Shown here piece by piece: positions 52,991 through 61,724 of a stretch of DNA of 64,000 nucleotides (the stretch's first letter is position 1; every line of letters begins with the position of its first letter). Position numbers and translations under genes: made by a program. The notes beneath the pieces are model-generated. The model was not told the DNA's origin. It did no database searches and worked only from the letters and a program-made list of their open reading frames with translations. Origin of the DNA: Pelagibaculum spongiae (GTDB taxonomy: Bacteria > Pseudomonadota > Gammaproteobacteria > Enterobacterales > Pelagibaculaceae); contig NZ_QDDL01000015.1 in NCBI RefSeq assembly GCF_003097315.1, positions 1 through 64,000 on the forward strand, read 5' to 3'.

Positions 52991-53824
52991 ATGATCCCCG
53001 ATTTATTCTACGAAGTTGCGCATTCTAAAAATACCGAACATGGCCCAGAGCTGGTGCTGCTGCACGGTTGGGGAATGCATTCAGGGATATGGGAACCTTT
53101 ATTACCTCAATTGTCACAACATTTCCGAGTGACATTAATCGACTTACCTGGCTTTGGCCGAAGCCCCCAGGTTAAGCCGTATAACTTACAGATGGTGACG
53201 GATGCTGTATTAAAAGTCGCACCAGAAAAAGCGATTTGGTTAGGTTGGTCGTTGGGTGGAATAATTGCATTAAATGCAGCATTAAAATCGGCTGATCGAG
53301 TTGAGAAATTAGTGCTAGCCGCATCGACCGCCAAATTCATCCAAGATGATGACTGGCGTTATGCGATCAAACCTGATGTTTTAAAGCAGTTTCATGAAAT
53401 GCTTTCAGAAGATTTCGAAGCAGTACTGATTCGATTTTTGTCTTTACAAGCAATGGGTAGTGAAACCATGCGTAAAGATATTGCCTTGTTAAAAGATATT
53501 GTATTTCGTCATGGCGAACCCGCACCATTAGCCTTGCGCGGTGGTTTGGAGATTTTACGTGATGCCGATTTACGCTATCAATTAGCCGACCTTACTCAAC
53601 CAGTTCTACAAATTTGTGGTAAAAAAGATGGCTTAGTGCCGGTACGTGCTGCACCGCTAATTGAAGATTTAATTAATCAGTCTTCTAGTAGTGGGCATTG
53701 CCAAACCAAGGTAATTGAAAAAGCTTCCCATGCACCGTTTTTGTCTCATCCAGAGCAATTTTTAGCTGCGCTGACTGAATTCACCTCGGCATCGTCAAAA
53801 GCCGTAGAGCAAGCGAGTGACTGA
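52991..53824 (+). CDS. bioH: Pimeloyl-ACP methyl ester carboxylesterase
   Basis: A 277-residue alpha/beta hydrolase. It removes the methyl ester from pimeloyl-ACP methyl ester, ending fatty-acid-like elongation in biotin synthesis. Ser87 in GWSLGG, Asp in CGKKDGLVP and His in KASHAPFLSHP form the triad; LLHGWGMHSGIWEPL at 24-38 is the oxyanion block. ATG 52991 is chosen; TTG 52967 would add 8 residues. It overlaps bioC by 8 bases. Confidence 0.93.
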   Translation: MIPDLFYEVAHSKNTEHGPELVLLHGWGMHSGIWEPLLPQLSQHFRVTLIDLPGFGRSPQVKPYNLQMVTDAVLKVAPEKAIWLGWSLGGIIALNAALKSADRVEKLVLAASTAKFIQDDDWRYAIKPDVLKQFHEMLSEDFEAVLIRFLSLQAMGSETMRKDIALLKDIVFRHGEPAPLALRGGLEILRDADLRYQLADLTQPVLQICGKKDGLVPVRAAPLIEDLINQSSSSGHCQTKVIEKASHAPFLSHPEQFLAALTEFTSASSKAVEQASD

Positions 53825-54665
53825 GTCTAATTTAGCTATTGATCGTTCTACATTGGCTGCTTCATTTAGTAAAGCGGCCAATGATTATGATGCCTTGGCA
53901 CAAATCCAGTTTAAAACCGGCTGCGAGCTACTTGCTTGGGCAAATCAACATTCACAGTTTGCAACCACTAGTCAGCAAGCAAAGCTTTTGCTCGACTTAG
54001 GTTGCGGCACCGCCCAATTAAATCGACAATTGCAACAGCAATGGCCGCAGGCGCATATTTTAGGGTTGGATTTAGCTCAGGGTATGTTGCAGCAAGCTAA
54101 GCGCGGGCATTTAGCAGTTAGCAATAGTTGGCTTTGTGCCGATGCTGAGCTTTTGCCGCTGGCGGATCAATCAATTGATGCGATCTACTCAAACTTTGCA
54201 CTGCAATGGTGTGAGTTAGACAAGGTAATGGTTGAAGCGAAACGGGTGTTAAAACCTCAGGGGCAGTTGTTGTTCACTACCTTGCTAGAAGGCACCTTAG
54301 CTGAATTACAATTTGCTTGGCAGCAAGCAGATAGCAAGCTGGCGGCTACTGTTGGTAAATCTGTATCTGCGTCTGCTTCAGTTCATGTCAATCGCTTCCT
54401 AAATCAGCAGCAAGCATTAGATACAATTGAGCAGCATTTTCCTGAGATACAATTTCAAACAGTTACCTATACCGAGTTTTTCCCCGATGTATTTTCACTG
54501 ATGCGCTCGATTAAGGGCATTGGTGCTAGAAATCTCAATTCTGGTCGAGCTAACGGTCTTACCGGAAAACAGCGGCTTGCCGCCATGCAACAGGCCTATG
54601 AAACGCTGCGCACTGAACAAGGTTTGCCGCTAAGTTGGCAGGTTTTGATGATAACGAGAACTTAA
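53817..54665 (+). CDS. bioC: Malonyl-ACP O-methyltransferase
   Basis: A 282-residue SAM-dependent methyltransferase that starts pimelate synthesis by methylating malonyl-ACP. LLDLGCGTAQLNRQL near residue 58 is the SAM loop and IYSNFALQWCELDKVMVEAK near 123 is the family block after it. It starts GTGACTGA overlapping the bioH stop. It is the last biotin gene here; bioD, which often follows, is absent. Confidence 0.93.
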   Translation: MTESNLAIDRSTLAASFSKAANDYDALAQIQFKTGCELLAWANQHSQFATTSQQAKLLLDLGCGTAQLNRQLQQQWPQAHILGLDLAQGMLQQAKRGHLAVSNSWLCADAELLPLADQSIDAIYSNFALQWCELDKVMVEAKRVLKPQGQLLFTTLLEGTLAELQFAWQQADSKLAATVGKSVSASASVHVNRFLNQQQALDTIEQHFPEIQFQTVTYTEFFPDVFSLMRSIKGIGARNLNSGRANGLTGKQRLAAMQQAYETLRTEQGLPLSWQVLMITRT

Positions 54666-54757
54666 AATCTAATTAGAAATATTGCTCGATTTTATGCTAA
54701 TTGATCGGCACACTGAATCCAGTGCAGATATGCATAACATAATAAGAGCAAAATAAA

Positions 54758-55432
54758 ATGATCACGCTACATCATCTAAATAACTCCCGCTCACAACGCA
54801 TTATTTGGCTGCTAGAAACCTTGGCAGTTGATTATCAAATCAAGACTTATCAACGTAATAGCGAAACTTCTCTAGCGCCAGAAGCACTGTTAGAAATTCA
54901 TCCGCTTGGTAAATCTCCGGTGATTACCGATGGCCAAAGAACCATTGCTGAATCGGGTTTGATCATTGAATATCTTGCTCAAAGCTATCGTCAGAATGTT
55001 GATTTGTTGCCTGAACAGGGAAGCGAAGCCCATTGGCAGTATTTATACTGGCTGCATTATGCCGAAGGATCGCTGATGCCATTTATGGTGATGACGTTAG
55101 TTTTTGAAAAAATTAAAACAGCGCCAATGCCATTTTTTATTCGTCCAGTCGCCAAGGCTATTGCTGACAAAGCCATTGCTGGTTATGCCGGGCCTAATCT
55201 CATCAAAAACCTTCAGTATGTTGATGATTACTTGGAAGGGAAAACTTGGTTTGCTGGCGATAAAATCACCGGTGCTGATATTCAGATGATCTTTCCTCTT
55301 GAAGCTGCTATTAGCAGAGGCGATGCAAGAAAGCAGTATTCCAATATTGCAGGCTATGTCGATCATATTCATCAATTAGAGAGCTATCAAAAAGCCTTAG
55401 AAAAAGGTGGGCCTTATGATTATGCATCCTAG
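54758..55432 (+). CDS. Glutathione S-transferase family protein
   Basis: A 224-residue protein with an N-terminal thioredoxin-like domain (HHLNNSRSQRIIWLLETL at 5-22, where the Ser-Arg-Ser region is at the glutathione-activating position; PLGKSPVITDG; ESGLIIEYL) and an all-helical C-terminal domain (FAGDKITGADIQMIFPL near 166). It follows bioC by 92 bases but has no known role in biotin synthesis. The substrate is unknown. Confidence 0.9.
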   Translation: MITLHHLNNSRSQRIIWLLETLAVDYQIKTYQRNSETSLAPEALLEIHPLGKSPVITDGQRTIAESGLIIEYLAQSYRQNVDLLPEQGSEAHWQYLYWLHYAEGSLMPFMVMTLVFEKIKTAPMPFFIRPVAKAIADKAIAGYAGPNLIKNLQYVDDYLEGKTWFAGDKITGADIQMIFPLEAAISRGDARKQYSNIAGYVDHIHQLESYQKALEKGGPYDYAS

Positions 55433-55533
55433 CGAACATGAATGGCAGGCTGATTAAATATTGAAGATAATTTTTTTGTGACCTCTGCTAATTGAGGTCA
55501 CTTTAAATACCTAGATATCACATAAAAATAAAT

Positions 55534-56729
55534 TTAGAGATGCATATTTTTAAGTGAAGATAGATCGATGTCTTCTTCATAATCAATGCTGTTAAATTCA
55601 AATCCATTTAGCTGCATAAAATCTTTTTTGATAGCTGAGTAGTCGGCAATTTCTTTAAAATTATTTGAGTTAATTAACGGTAATAGCTGGGCCACTTTAT
55701 TTTGTATTGCTAAGTCTAACTCCCAATCATCCATTCGAATCAAGCAGTTTTTTGAAAGTGGTTGGGCGATTTTATTGCCGAACAAACGCATCATGTGTTC
55801 AATGCAGCTCTCATGATTGCCTGCCTGCTTCATTATTTTAAATAGCGCCATCATGTATGGAGAAAAGCCAGGAATATAAATGCTTGCCTTAGTGACCAGT
55901 GCTTTGCAAACAGCAATTTTAGCTTGGCCATTAATTGATTGGTTCAATTGTTGATTCATTTGTTCGGCTGTTTGATGTAGGTGGTCTTTCGCCTTTCCCA
56001 AAGTACCTTGATGGTAAATTGGATGGGTGATTTTCGGGCCCATATAGGAATAAGCAATGGTTTGACAACCTTTGGCTAAAACACCGGCATCGGCCAGTAG
56101 TGTGAGCCAGTCTTGCCAATCTTCACCGCCCATCACCTTTACCGTATCTTGAATTTCTTGCTGGGAAGCAACCGGTAATAATGTTTGCTCTAGTGAATCC
56201 GACTCTAAATTAAGTACATAGCCTGAATAGGGTTTGTCGATGGTTTTAATCGCTGATCGAAAAACAGTACCTGTTTCAGGGTCAGGTCGAATGCCGCTGG
56301 CAAGGCTGTACACCACCAGATCAACTGAACCACCAAAATCACTTTTAATATAATCGATCACTTGTTGTCGAATATCGTCAGAAAAAGCATCGCCAATAAA
56401 GTTCTTAGCAATTAACCTTTTTTCCTCAGCATATTGCCGAAAGTAAATGTTGTTATACCAGCCAGCAGTACCGGTAAGTTGTTTGTCTTGGTTGGGGCCG
56501 CGTTCGAAGGAAACACCAATGCTGTCGGCCAAAGCACCACCAAAAGTCAGCGCGATTCGAGAAGCTAAGCCAAAACCAGACGATGCGCCCAGTACCAATA
56601 CTTTTTTAAATTGGCTAGTTTGCCAATGGCTGGATTGAGCTTGTTGAATCTGCTCTAACACCGCTTGTTGGCAGCCATATGGATGCGCTGTTTTGGCGAC
56701 GGCGCCTTTGATGATTGGCTGGATAATCA
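55534..56729 (-). CDS. fabV: Enoyl-[acyl-carrier-protein] reductase FabV / trans-2-enoyl-CoA reductase
   Basis: A 398-residue NADH-dependent enzyme that completes fatty-acid elongation. LVLGASSGFGLASR near residue 45 is the cofactor loop, and AYSYMGPKITHPIYHQGTLG near 229 holds the Tyr-X8-Lys active site, which is longer-spaced than in FabI. FabV is not inhibited well by triclosan. ATG 56729, giving MIIQPIIKGAVAKTAHPYGC, matches family N-termini; the frame opens 4 codons earlier. Confidence 0.95.
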
Positions 56730-56818
56730 TGGGGGAACTCAAGTGAATGACCGCAACGATTATCTATTGTAGAGGGAGAATGTTTCATTGAGCTGGGATG
56801 TATCTTTCAATAAAAATA

Positions 56819-56850
56819 CAAAAGGCCAAACTGTGAAGTTTGGCCTTTTG
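56819..56850 (-). terminator. Terminator downstream of grxA
   Basis: AAAAGGCCAAACT, a short loop and AGTTTGGCCTTTTG form a strong hairpin; in minus-strand sense it follows grxA by about 60 bases and has a T-rich tail. Confidence 0.85.
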
Positions 56851-56908
56851 AGATATTTTTTTTATTTGCAGCAGTTCGATCTTATAGATCAGCAAGAGGC
56901 ACTTTGGG

Positions 56909-57163
56909 TCAGCTAGCTTTTTTCTCGAGTTCAGCTTTAACGAATGCATCAAACTCAGTAAATCCACCAATATGTTGCTGGCCATGAAAAATTTGAGGGA
57001 CGGTTTCGACAGGCTTACCAATGGTTTTTTCTAAATCAGCCTTGCTCAAACCTTCTTTGTGAATATCGATATAGCGAAATTCTAATTCACGAATCTCACA
57101 TAATTCTTTTGCTCTAACACAAAAGCCACAACCTTCACGACCAAAAATAGTGATGCGTTTCAT
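56909..57163 (-). CDS. grxA: Glutaredoxin (GrxA-like)
   Basis: An 84-residue protein. The redox site is Cys12-Gly-Phe-Cys15 (classical GrxA has CGYC). ETVPQIFHGQQHIGGFTEF at about 54-72 has the cis-Pro and glutathione-binding residues. It reduces disulfides in ribonucleotide reductase and other proteins using glutathione. The length equals E. coli GrxA. The C-terminal AELEKKAS is a typical short tail. Confidence 0.93.
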   Translation of the reverse strand: MKRITIFGREGCGFCVRAKELCEIRELEFRYIDIHKEGLSKADLEKTIGKPVETVPQIFHGQQHIGGFTEFDAFVKAELEKKAS

Positions 57164-57400
57164 TAAATTGCTCTCAAGCTCTAAATCTGTGTTGCATTAT
57201 GAACTGATGATTATGTTTTGTGAAATTGGTTGTTTTAAAGCTTTCAATAGTTTTTTTCTATTGTGCTGCTTGGGTTCGCTGATCTGCTGGAGTGTCAAGC
57301 CGCAACTGATATTTAAAACAACAAAAAACCGCAATCAAAATGAAATATCTTCCAGTTAGTTTTCGACTGTCTTTTGCTGCCTTGACAGAGAAAAATCATA

Positions 57401-59185
57401 ATGAAAATTCAGAATAAAATGTGGGCGTTAAGCGTGCCAGCCCTTCTGTGTGCTTCGATTCTTGGCTGCAGTGACAGCGAAAACGATCAAAGTGCTAATG
57501 ATGACAAAACAGTTTCAGCTGCTGTGCTAAGCAGAGTTGCCACGGTGCCTTTAGGTGCTGAAGTCACTGGAGTGTATGTTAACGATGAAGGCGATTTGTT
57601 TTTCAATGTTCAGCACCCAGCCGATAGTAATAGCGAAGTCGATGATAACTTCAGGCCATACAATAAAGGCACGGTTGGTGTTGTTAAAAATTTTAATCTG
57701 AACGATCTACCGCTTCCTTTTGTTGAGTTGCCGGTACCAAATAATGACCGTGATAAGCAACTGGTAAAAACGGCTTATGGCGAATACCAGGTGCTGGGAC
57801 AAAATGGCGATACTTTTGGCGGAGATCTGCCAGAGAAACTAGGCAATATCTACAACCTAGCCGGTGACACGCTGCTACTCGATAACAACATGCCTGACTT
57901 TAACGGCTTTATCTCCACGGGTATTGGTGAAGGTTATTTGTTTACCAACTGGGAAGATTATCCCGGTGGTATGAGCCGATTGGCATTATCGAAAAACGCT
58001 GAAGGCGAATGGACAGTGTCGAGTCCAATGATGGTTGATTTTTCTGAAGTAAAAGGCACTGCAGCTAACTGCTTTGGTTCGGTGAGCCCTTGGGGAACAC
58101 CGCTTTCTTCAGAAGAGTGGATTGTAAATTCTGCGGTTGATACCACAACAGATGCCAACTGGAATAACCCTGTAGAAGCTCAAAAGGCAGGTAGTCGTTT
58201 ACAACGGATGTGGCAACTGACTGCCCCTGCAGCCCCCAATCCATATGATTATGGCTATATCGTTGAAATCACAAATCCAACTTCAACAAATCCTCAGCCA
58301 GTAAAGCATTTTGCTATGGGCCGTTACGAACATGAAAATTCAACGGTAATGCCGGATGGAAAAACAGTTTATTTATCTCAAGACGACACCGGTGGCGTTT
58401 TATTTAAGTTTATTGCTGATACCGCTAATGATTTAAGTGCCGGTACATTGTATGGCGCGAAATTAACTCAAGATGCTGAAAAGAACGATCCGAATGAAAC
58501 CGGTTTTGATGTGCAGTGGATTGAATTAGCACATGGTGAAAATGCCATGATTGCTGGCTGGATCGAAGACTTCAATGGTATAGGAATGAATGCGTTTGAA
58601 GATGGAAAAACCAACTTTATGACCGTTGCAGACGTTGAAGCATGGGCTAGAGGTGACCAGAAATACCCAGCTCAAGTTAATGGTGGAAGTGCAGTTACCG
58701 CAGGTCAGGATATGGATGACCGAGCGGCATTCCTTGAATCACGTCAGGCGGCACGTCAAAAAGGCGCAACGGCAGAGTGGCGCAAGTTAGAAGGTATTTC
58801 GATTAACCAAAAACGTGCCAAAGAAGCTGTTGAAGGCGTCGATACCATTGCTGGCGAAGATGTCGAAAGTGCTTATGTCTATATGGCAATTGCTGATTTA
58901 GGTAAAACATTAACTGATGACGAAGGTGATATTCAGTTAGATGGATCAGCTAATGGCTGTGGTGGTATTTATCGTGCCGAATTAAATGGCACATATGATA
59001 TCACTCGAATTGAACCGGTCATTATGGGTGGCGCGATTGTTAAAGTTGATGGAGATAAGACTTGTGACACTTCAAAGCTTGCTCAGCCTGACAACGTCAT
59101 TGTTCTAGATGATGGCCGTTTGCTGATTGGTGAAGACGGCGTGCAAACCAACAATACTTTGTGGATGTACCAGCCAGCGAAATAA
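57401..59185 (+). CDS. PhoX-family (DUF839) lipoprotein, alkaline phosphatase-like
   Basis: A 594-residue protein with a lipobox ending SILGCS (Cys23), so it is anchored in a membrane, unlike typical Tat-exported PhoX. NCFGSVSPWGTPLSSEEW, GRYEHENSTVMPDGKTVY and YLSQDDTGGVLFKF match the PhoX metal-site blocks (NCAGGxTPWGTxLSCEE, GRFxHE, YxxEDD), and TNWEDYPGGMSRL is conserved earlier. PhoX is a Ca2+/Fe3+ phosphomonoesterase for phosphate scavenging. It is followed after a terminator by a di-haem lipoprotein gene, which is not a usual PhoX partner. No Pho box was identified. Confidence 0.85.
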   Translation: MKIQNKMWALSVPALLCASILGCSDSENDQSANDDKTVSAAVLSRVATVPLGAEVTGVYVNDEGDLFFNVQHPADSNSEVDDNFRPYNKGTVGVVKNFNLNDLPLPFVELPVPNNDRDKQLVKTAYGEYQVLGQNGDTFGGDLPEKLGNIYNLAGDTLLLDNNMPDFNGFISTGIGEGYLFTNWEDYPGGMSRLALSKNAEGEWTVSSPMMVDFSEVKGTAANCFGSVSPWGTPLSSEEWIVNSAVDTTTDANWNNPVEAQKAGSRLQRMWQLTAPAAPNPYDYGYIVEITNPTSTNPQPVKHFAMGRYEHENSTVMPDGKTVYLSQDDTGGVLFKFIADTANDLSAGTLYGAKLTQDAEKNDPNETGFDVQWIELAHGENAMIAGWIEDFNGIGMNAFEDGKTNFMTVADVEAWARGDQKYPAQVNGGSAVTAGQDMDDRAAFLESRQAARQKGATAEWRKLEGISINQKRAKEAVEGVDTIAGEDVESAYVYMAIADLGKTLTDDEGDIQLDGSANGCGGIYRAELNGTYDITRIEPVIMGGAIVKVDGDKTCDTSKLAQPDNVIVLDDGRLLIGEDGVQTNNTLWMYQPAK

Positions 59186-59209
59186 CAATTTAGTTAGATC
59201 TTGCATATC

Positions 59210-59236
59210 AGGAAGCCTTCGGGCTTCCTTTTTTAA
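59210..59236 (+). terminator. Rho-independent terminator after the PhoX-family gene
   Basis: AGGAAGCC, TTC loop and GGGCTTCCTTTTTT form a hairpin with a T-run 25 bases after the stop. Because the next gene starts only 17 bases later, it may act as an attenuator between the two. Confidence 0.87.
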
Positions 59237-59252
59237 TAAAAAGGTAATTTTA

Positions 59253-60860
59253 ATGCGCCATTTGTTATTTTTGTTTGGTTTTTTCACCTTGGCAGCATGC
59301 TCTTCAAGTGATGACTCACGAAAGGTCTCTAACAGTGAGGGCGAGGTTTCTGCTGCCAGTTATATTGCAGCAGAACAAATGTATAACCCCGAATCGGTTA
59401 TTCCGCCGCAGTGTTACACCAAAACCAATGGCACCAATAATCCGTGCTATGTGTGTCATCAGAGTTATCCCGATCAAAAAGAACGTCCCAATGTAATGGG
59501 CGATGGTGATCTGCAAGGTAACTATGAGTTTTCTGATGTGGGTAGTGCTAACAGTTGGAAGAACTTGTTTGTCGACAGAACTAATGCAATTGCTGAAATT
59601 TCTGATGACGAAATTATGCAATGGAGCGAACAAGATAATTACACGCCATTAATAGAAAAATTGAACAATGATTCATCATGGGCTGGAGAAAAGTCAGCAC
59701 TCACCAATTTATCTGATCCTAGCTTAGCTTTTGAAAAAAATGGCCTGGCTAAAGATGGTAGTCATTGGATTGCTTACAACTACAAGCCATTTCCAAGTAC
59801 TTTTTGGCCAACTAATGGCTCGACGGGTGATGCGATGATCCGCCTGCCAAAAATTTTCAGAGAGCAATCGAGTGCTTATCGACAAGATATCTATTTGATT
59901 AATTTAAGTCTGCTAGAAATGGCGATTAAAGATTTGGATCGCATTAGTGTTTTGCCAACCTCGGAAATTTCAATTGGCCAAGATTTAAACAATGACCAGC
60001 TGCTATCGGATGAAATCACCGAAATTAGCCGCCAGAAAAATTACATTGGTGATGCAAGTCATATAGAGCTTGCACATATGCTCTATCCAGCAGGTGTTGA
60101 ATTTTTACATACCGTTAGATATTTAGGTGTTGATGAGCAAGGCGATATTTTCAACGCTAGGCGAATGAAAGAAGTGCGTTATATGAAAAAAAGCGCCTTT
60201 AGAACTAAAGAAGCCTTAGCTAGCGCTTACTATCTAGAAGCCAAAGAAAAAGAAGAAGAGCGTTTGCCACAAACAGTACAGCTAGGCGACCGTGGTATTG
60301 ATAATGGTTTTAGCTGGGTTTTAAATGGATATATCGAAGATCAGTCTGGAGCTTTACGCCAGCAACATCCAGAAGAATTATCTTTCTGTAACGGTTGTCA
60401 TAAAACCATTGGCTCAACGATTGACCAAACTTTTTCTTTTGCCAGAAAAGTACAAGGTTCTTCTGGTTGGGGATATATCGATTTAAATAAAATCAAAGAT
60501 GTACCATCGATTACTGAAAAGGAAGGTGAATATTTAACCTACATGCAAAGAGTCGGCGGTGGTGATGAGTTTAGGCAAAACAAAGAAATGCTTGAGCGAT
60601 GGTTTAATGAAAATGGTCAGCTTGATAGTGAAAAGGTTGCAACGCAAGAATCTATTTATCAATTGATTATGCCGAGCAAGCAGCGAGCTTTGACGTTAAA
60701 TAAAGCTTATAAAACTATTGTTAATGAGCAGAGTTTTATATTTGGTCGAGATGCCACTTTAGTTGCTGCAAAAAATGTATTGCAGCGCGTTGATCAGCAG
60801 CAGTTGCCGTTACAGCCGGAGCATCGCTACAACTGGGATATGCGATTAAATTGGCAGTAA
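59253..60860 (+). CDS. Di-haem c-type cytochrome lipoprotein
   Basis: A 535-residue protein with a lipobox LAACS (Cys16) and two haem-c attachment motifs, CYVCH at 65-69 and CNGCH at 379-383. The rest is mostly helical, with a Trp-rich block KPFPSTFWPTNGS near residue 189 and an Asp-rich DLNNDQLLSDEI segment near 246 that could bind calcium. I do not recognise a named family. ATG 59253 is preceded by AAGGTAATTT; the frame opens upstream at 59127 inside the PhoX-family gene, but the signal sequence supports 59253. Its position suggests it acts with the PhoX-family protein on the same membrane face. Confidence 0.7.
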   Translation: MRHLLFLFGFFTLAACSSSDDSRKVSNSEGEVSAASYIAAEQMYNPESVIPPQCYTKTNGTNNPCYVCHQSYPDQKERPNVMGDGDLQGNYEFSDVGSANSWKNLFVDRTNAIAEISDDEIMQWSEQDNYTPLIEKLNNDSSWAGEKSALTNLSDPSLAFEKNGLAKDGSHWIAYNYKPFPSTFWPTNGSTGDAMIRLPKIFREQSSAYRQDIYLINLSLLEMAIKDLDRISVLPTSEISIGQDLNNDQLLSDEITEISRQKNYIGDASHIELAHMLYPAGVEFLHTVRYLGVDEQGDIFNARRMKEVRYMKKSAFRTKEALASAYYLEAKEKEEERLPQTVQLGDRGIDNGFSWVLNGYIEDQSGALRQQHPEELSFCNGCHKTIGSTIDQTFSFARKVQGSSGWGYIDLNKIKDVPSITEKEGEYLTYMQRVGGGDEFRQNKEMLERWFNENGQLDSEKVATQESIYQLIMPSKQRALTLNKAYKTIVNEQSFIFGRDATLVAAKNVLQRVDQQQLPLQPEHRYNWDMRLNWQ

Positions 60861-60867
60861 AATAAAA

Positions 60868-60897
60868 ATGGCACTTTCTGAGAGAGTGCCTTTTTGA
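60868..60897 (+). terminator. Rho-independent terminator of the di-haem gene
   Basis: GGCACTTTCTG and AGAGAGTGCC pair almost perfectly and are followed by TTTTT. Confidence 0.85.
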
Positions 60898-60958
60898 ATG
60901 TTTAAAAAAACCGCATTGACTAAGCTTGAATTCACATCAGCAGCAAAAAGAGTAGTCT

Positions 60959-61567
60959 TTATGCTGCTGATCGTGAAGCTTGTTCTATGTCAGAAAAAAT
61001 ATTACTTCGACTGAATTGACTGCCTACATACAAAAAACCAAAATCTCGATCCAATAGACTAGTAAACCAATCGATACTTTTATAGCGGTCTTCTCCGTGC
61101 CAAGGATCATGCAAAACAACCTGGTTACCATAAATACCTTTCAACAAGATTGCATGGCCTGCTCGCTTATGTAGAAACAATCGAACGAAATCGCCAGTGA
61201 CAAGTAGTGGGCCTTTTTGTTTGAGAATTTCTAACAAACGCTCTCTGTTAATACCGCCCAAAAAAAATCCTGCGCTGGTCCACACTTTTTGGCCACCTTC
61301 TAAAAAGCTGACTTGACGATCATAATCAGTGCCTTGAAAAGTGCCCCTTGGATTGTGCACCAAATCTATTACTGCAGGTATTTCGTGGAAGGCTAGCAAC
61401 ATTGCAAGGCTGGCGTCGTAGCACATATTGACATGCGCCTGATGAAGGTAAGGTACTTCGTAGCATACGTCATCGGCTTTTGCTTCTTCAGGGTGTTGCT
61501 TGGGGTAATGGCGGGTAGAGGCTTTAGTGTGCTTATTAAAAAGCCACCCAAAAATACCAGTTCTCAT
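60959..61567 (-). CDS. Papain-like cysteine protease (C39/C70-like)
   Basis: A 202-residue protein. EVPYLHQAHVNMCYDAS has the nucleophile Cys49 in QxxxMCxxAS, GHAILLKGI has His138, and VLHDPW has Asp154, the triad order of C39/C70-type papain-like peptidases such as AvrRpt2. No Sec signal or membrane helix is visible. It is short and single-domain, with a Lys/Asp-rich N-terminal 30 residues. It could be a protease acting inside the cell, a secreted effector or a bacteriocin-type processing enzyme; nothing nearby decides this. Confidence 0.68.
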   Translation of the reverse strand: MRTGIFGWLFNKHTKASTRHYPKQHPEEAKADDVCYEVPYLHQAHVNMCYDASLAMLLAFHEIPAVIDLVHNPRGTFQGTDYDRQVSFLEGGQKVWTSAGFFLGGINRERLLEILKQKGPLLVTGDFVRLFLHKRAGHAILLKGIYGNQVVLHDPWHGEDRYKSIDWFTSLLDRDFGFLYVGSQFSRSNIFSDIEQASRSAA

Positions 61568-61652
61568 TGCTATTCCTGATAAGTTTTACTTATGAGGCTA
61601 TCAGTAAGAATAAATCAAATTGAGAACTGGTTGGCAAACTGGTTAAAAGTAA

Positions 61653-61688
61653 AAAAAAGGCACCCTCTCTAGAGAGGGTGCCTTTGAT
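61653..61688 (-). terminator. Strong terminator of glpQ
   Basis: AAAGGCACCCTCTCT and AGAGAGGGTGCCTTT are exact reverse complements. In minus-strand sense the hairpin is followed by TTTTTTTTAC and lies about 37 bases after the glpQ stop. Confidence 0.93.
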
Positions 61689-61724
61689 CAAACGGTATTC
61701 TAGTTCGTTCTATCTGATTCGCTT

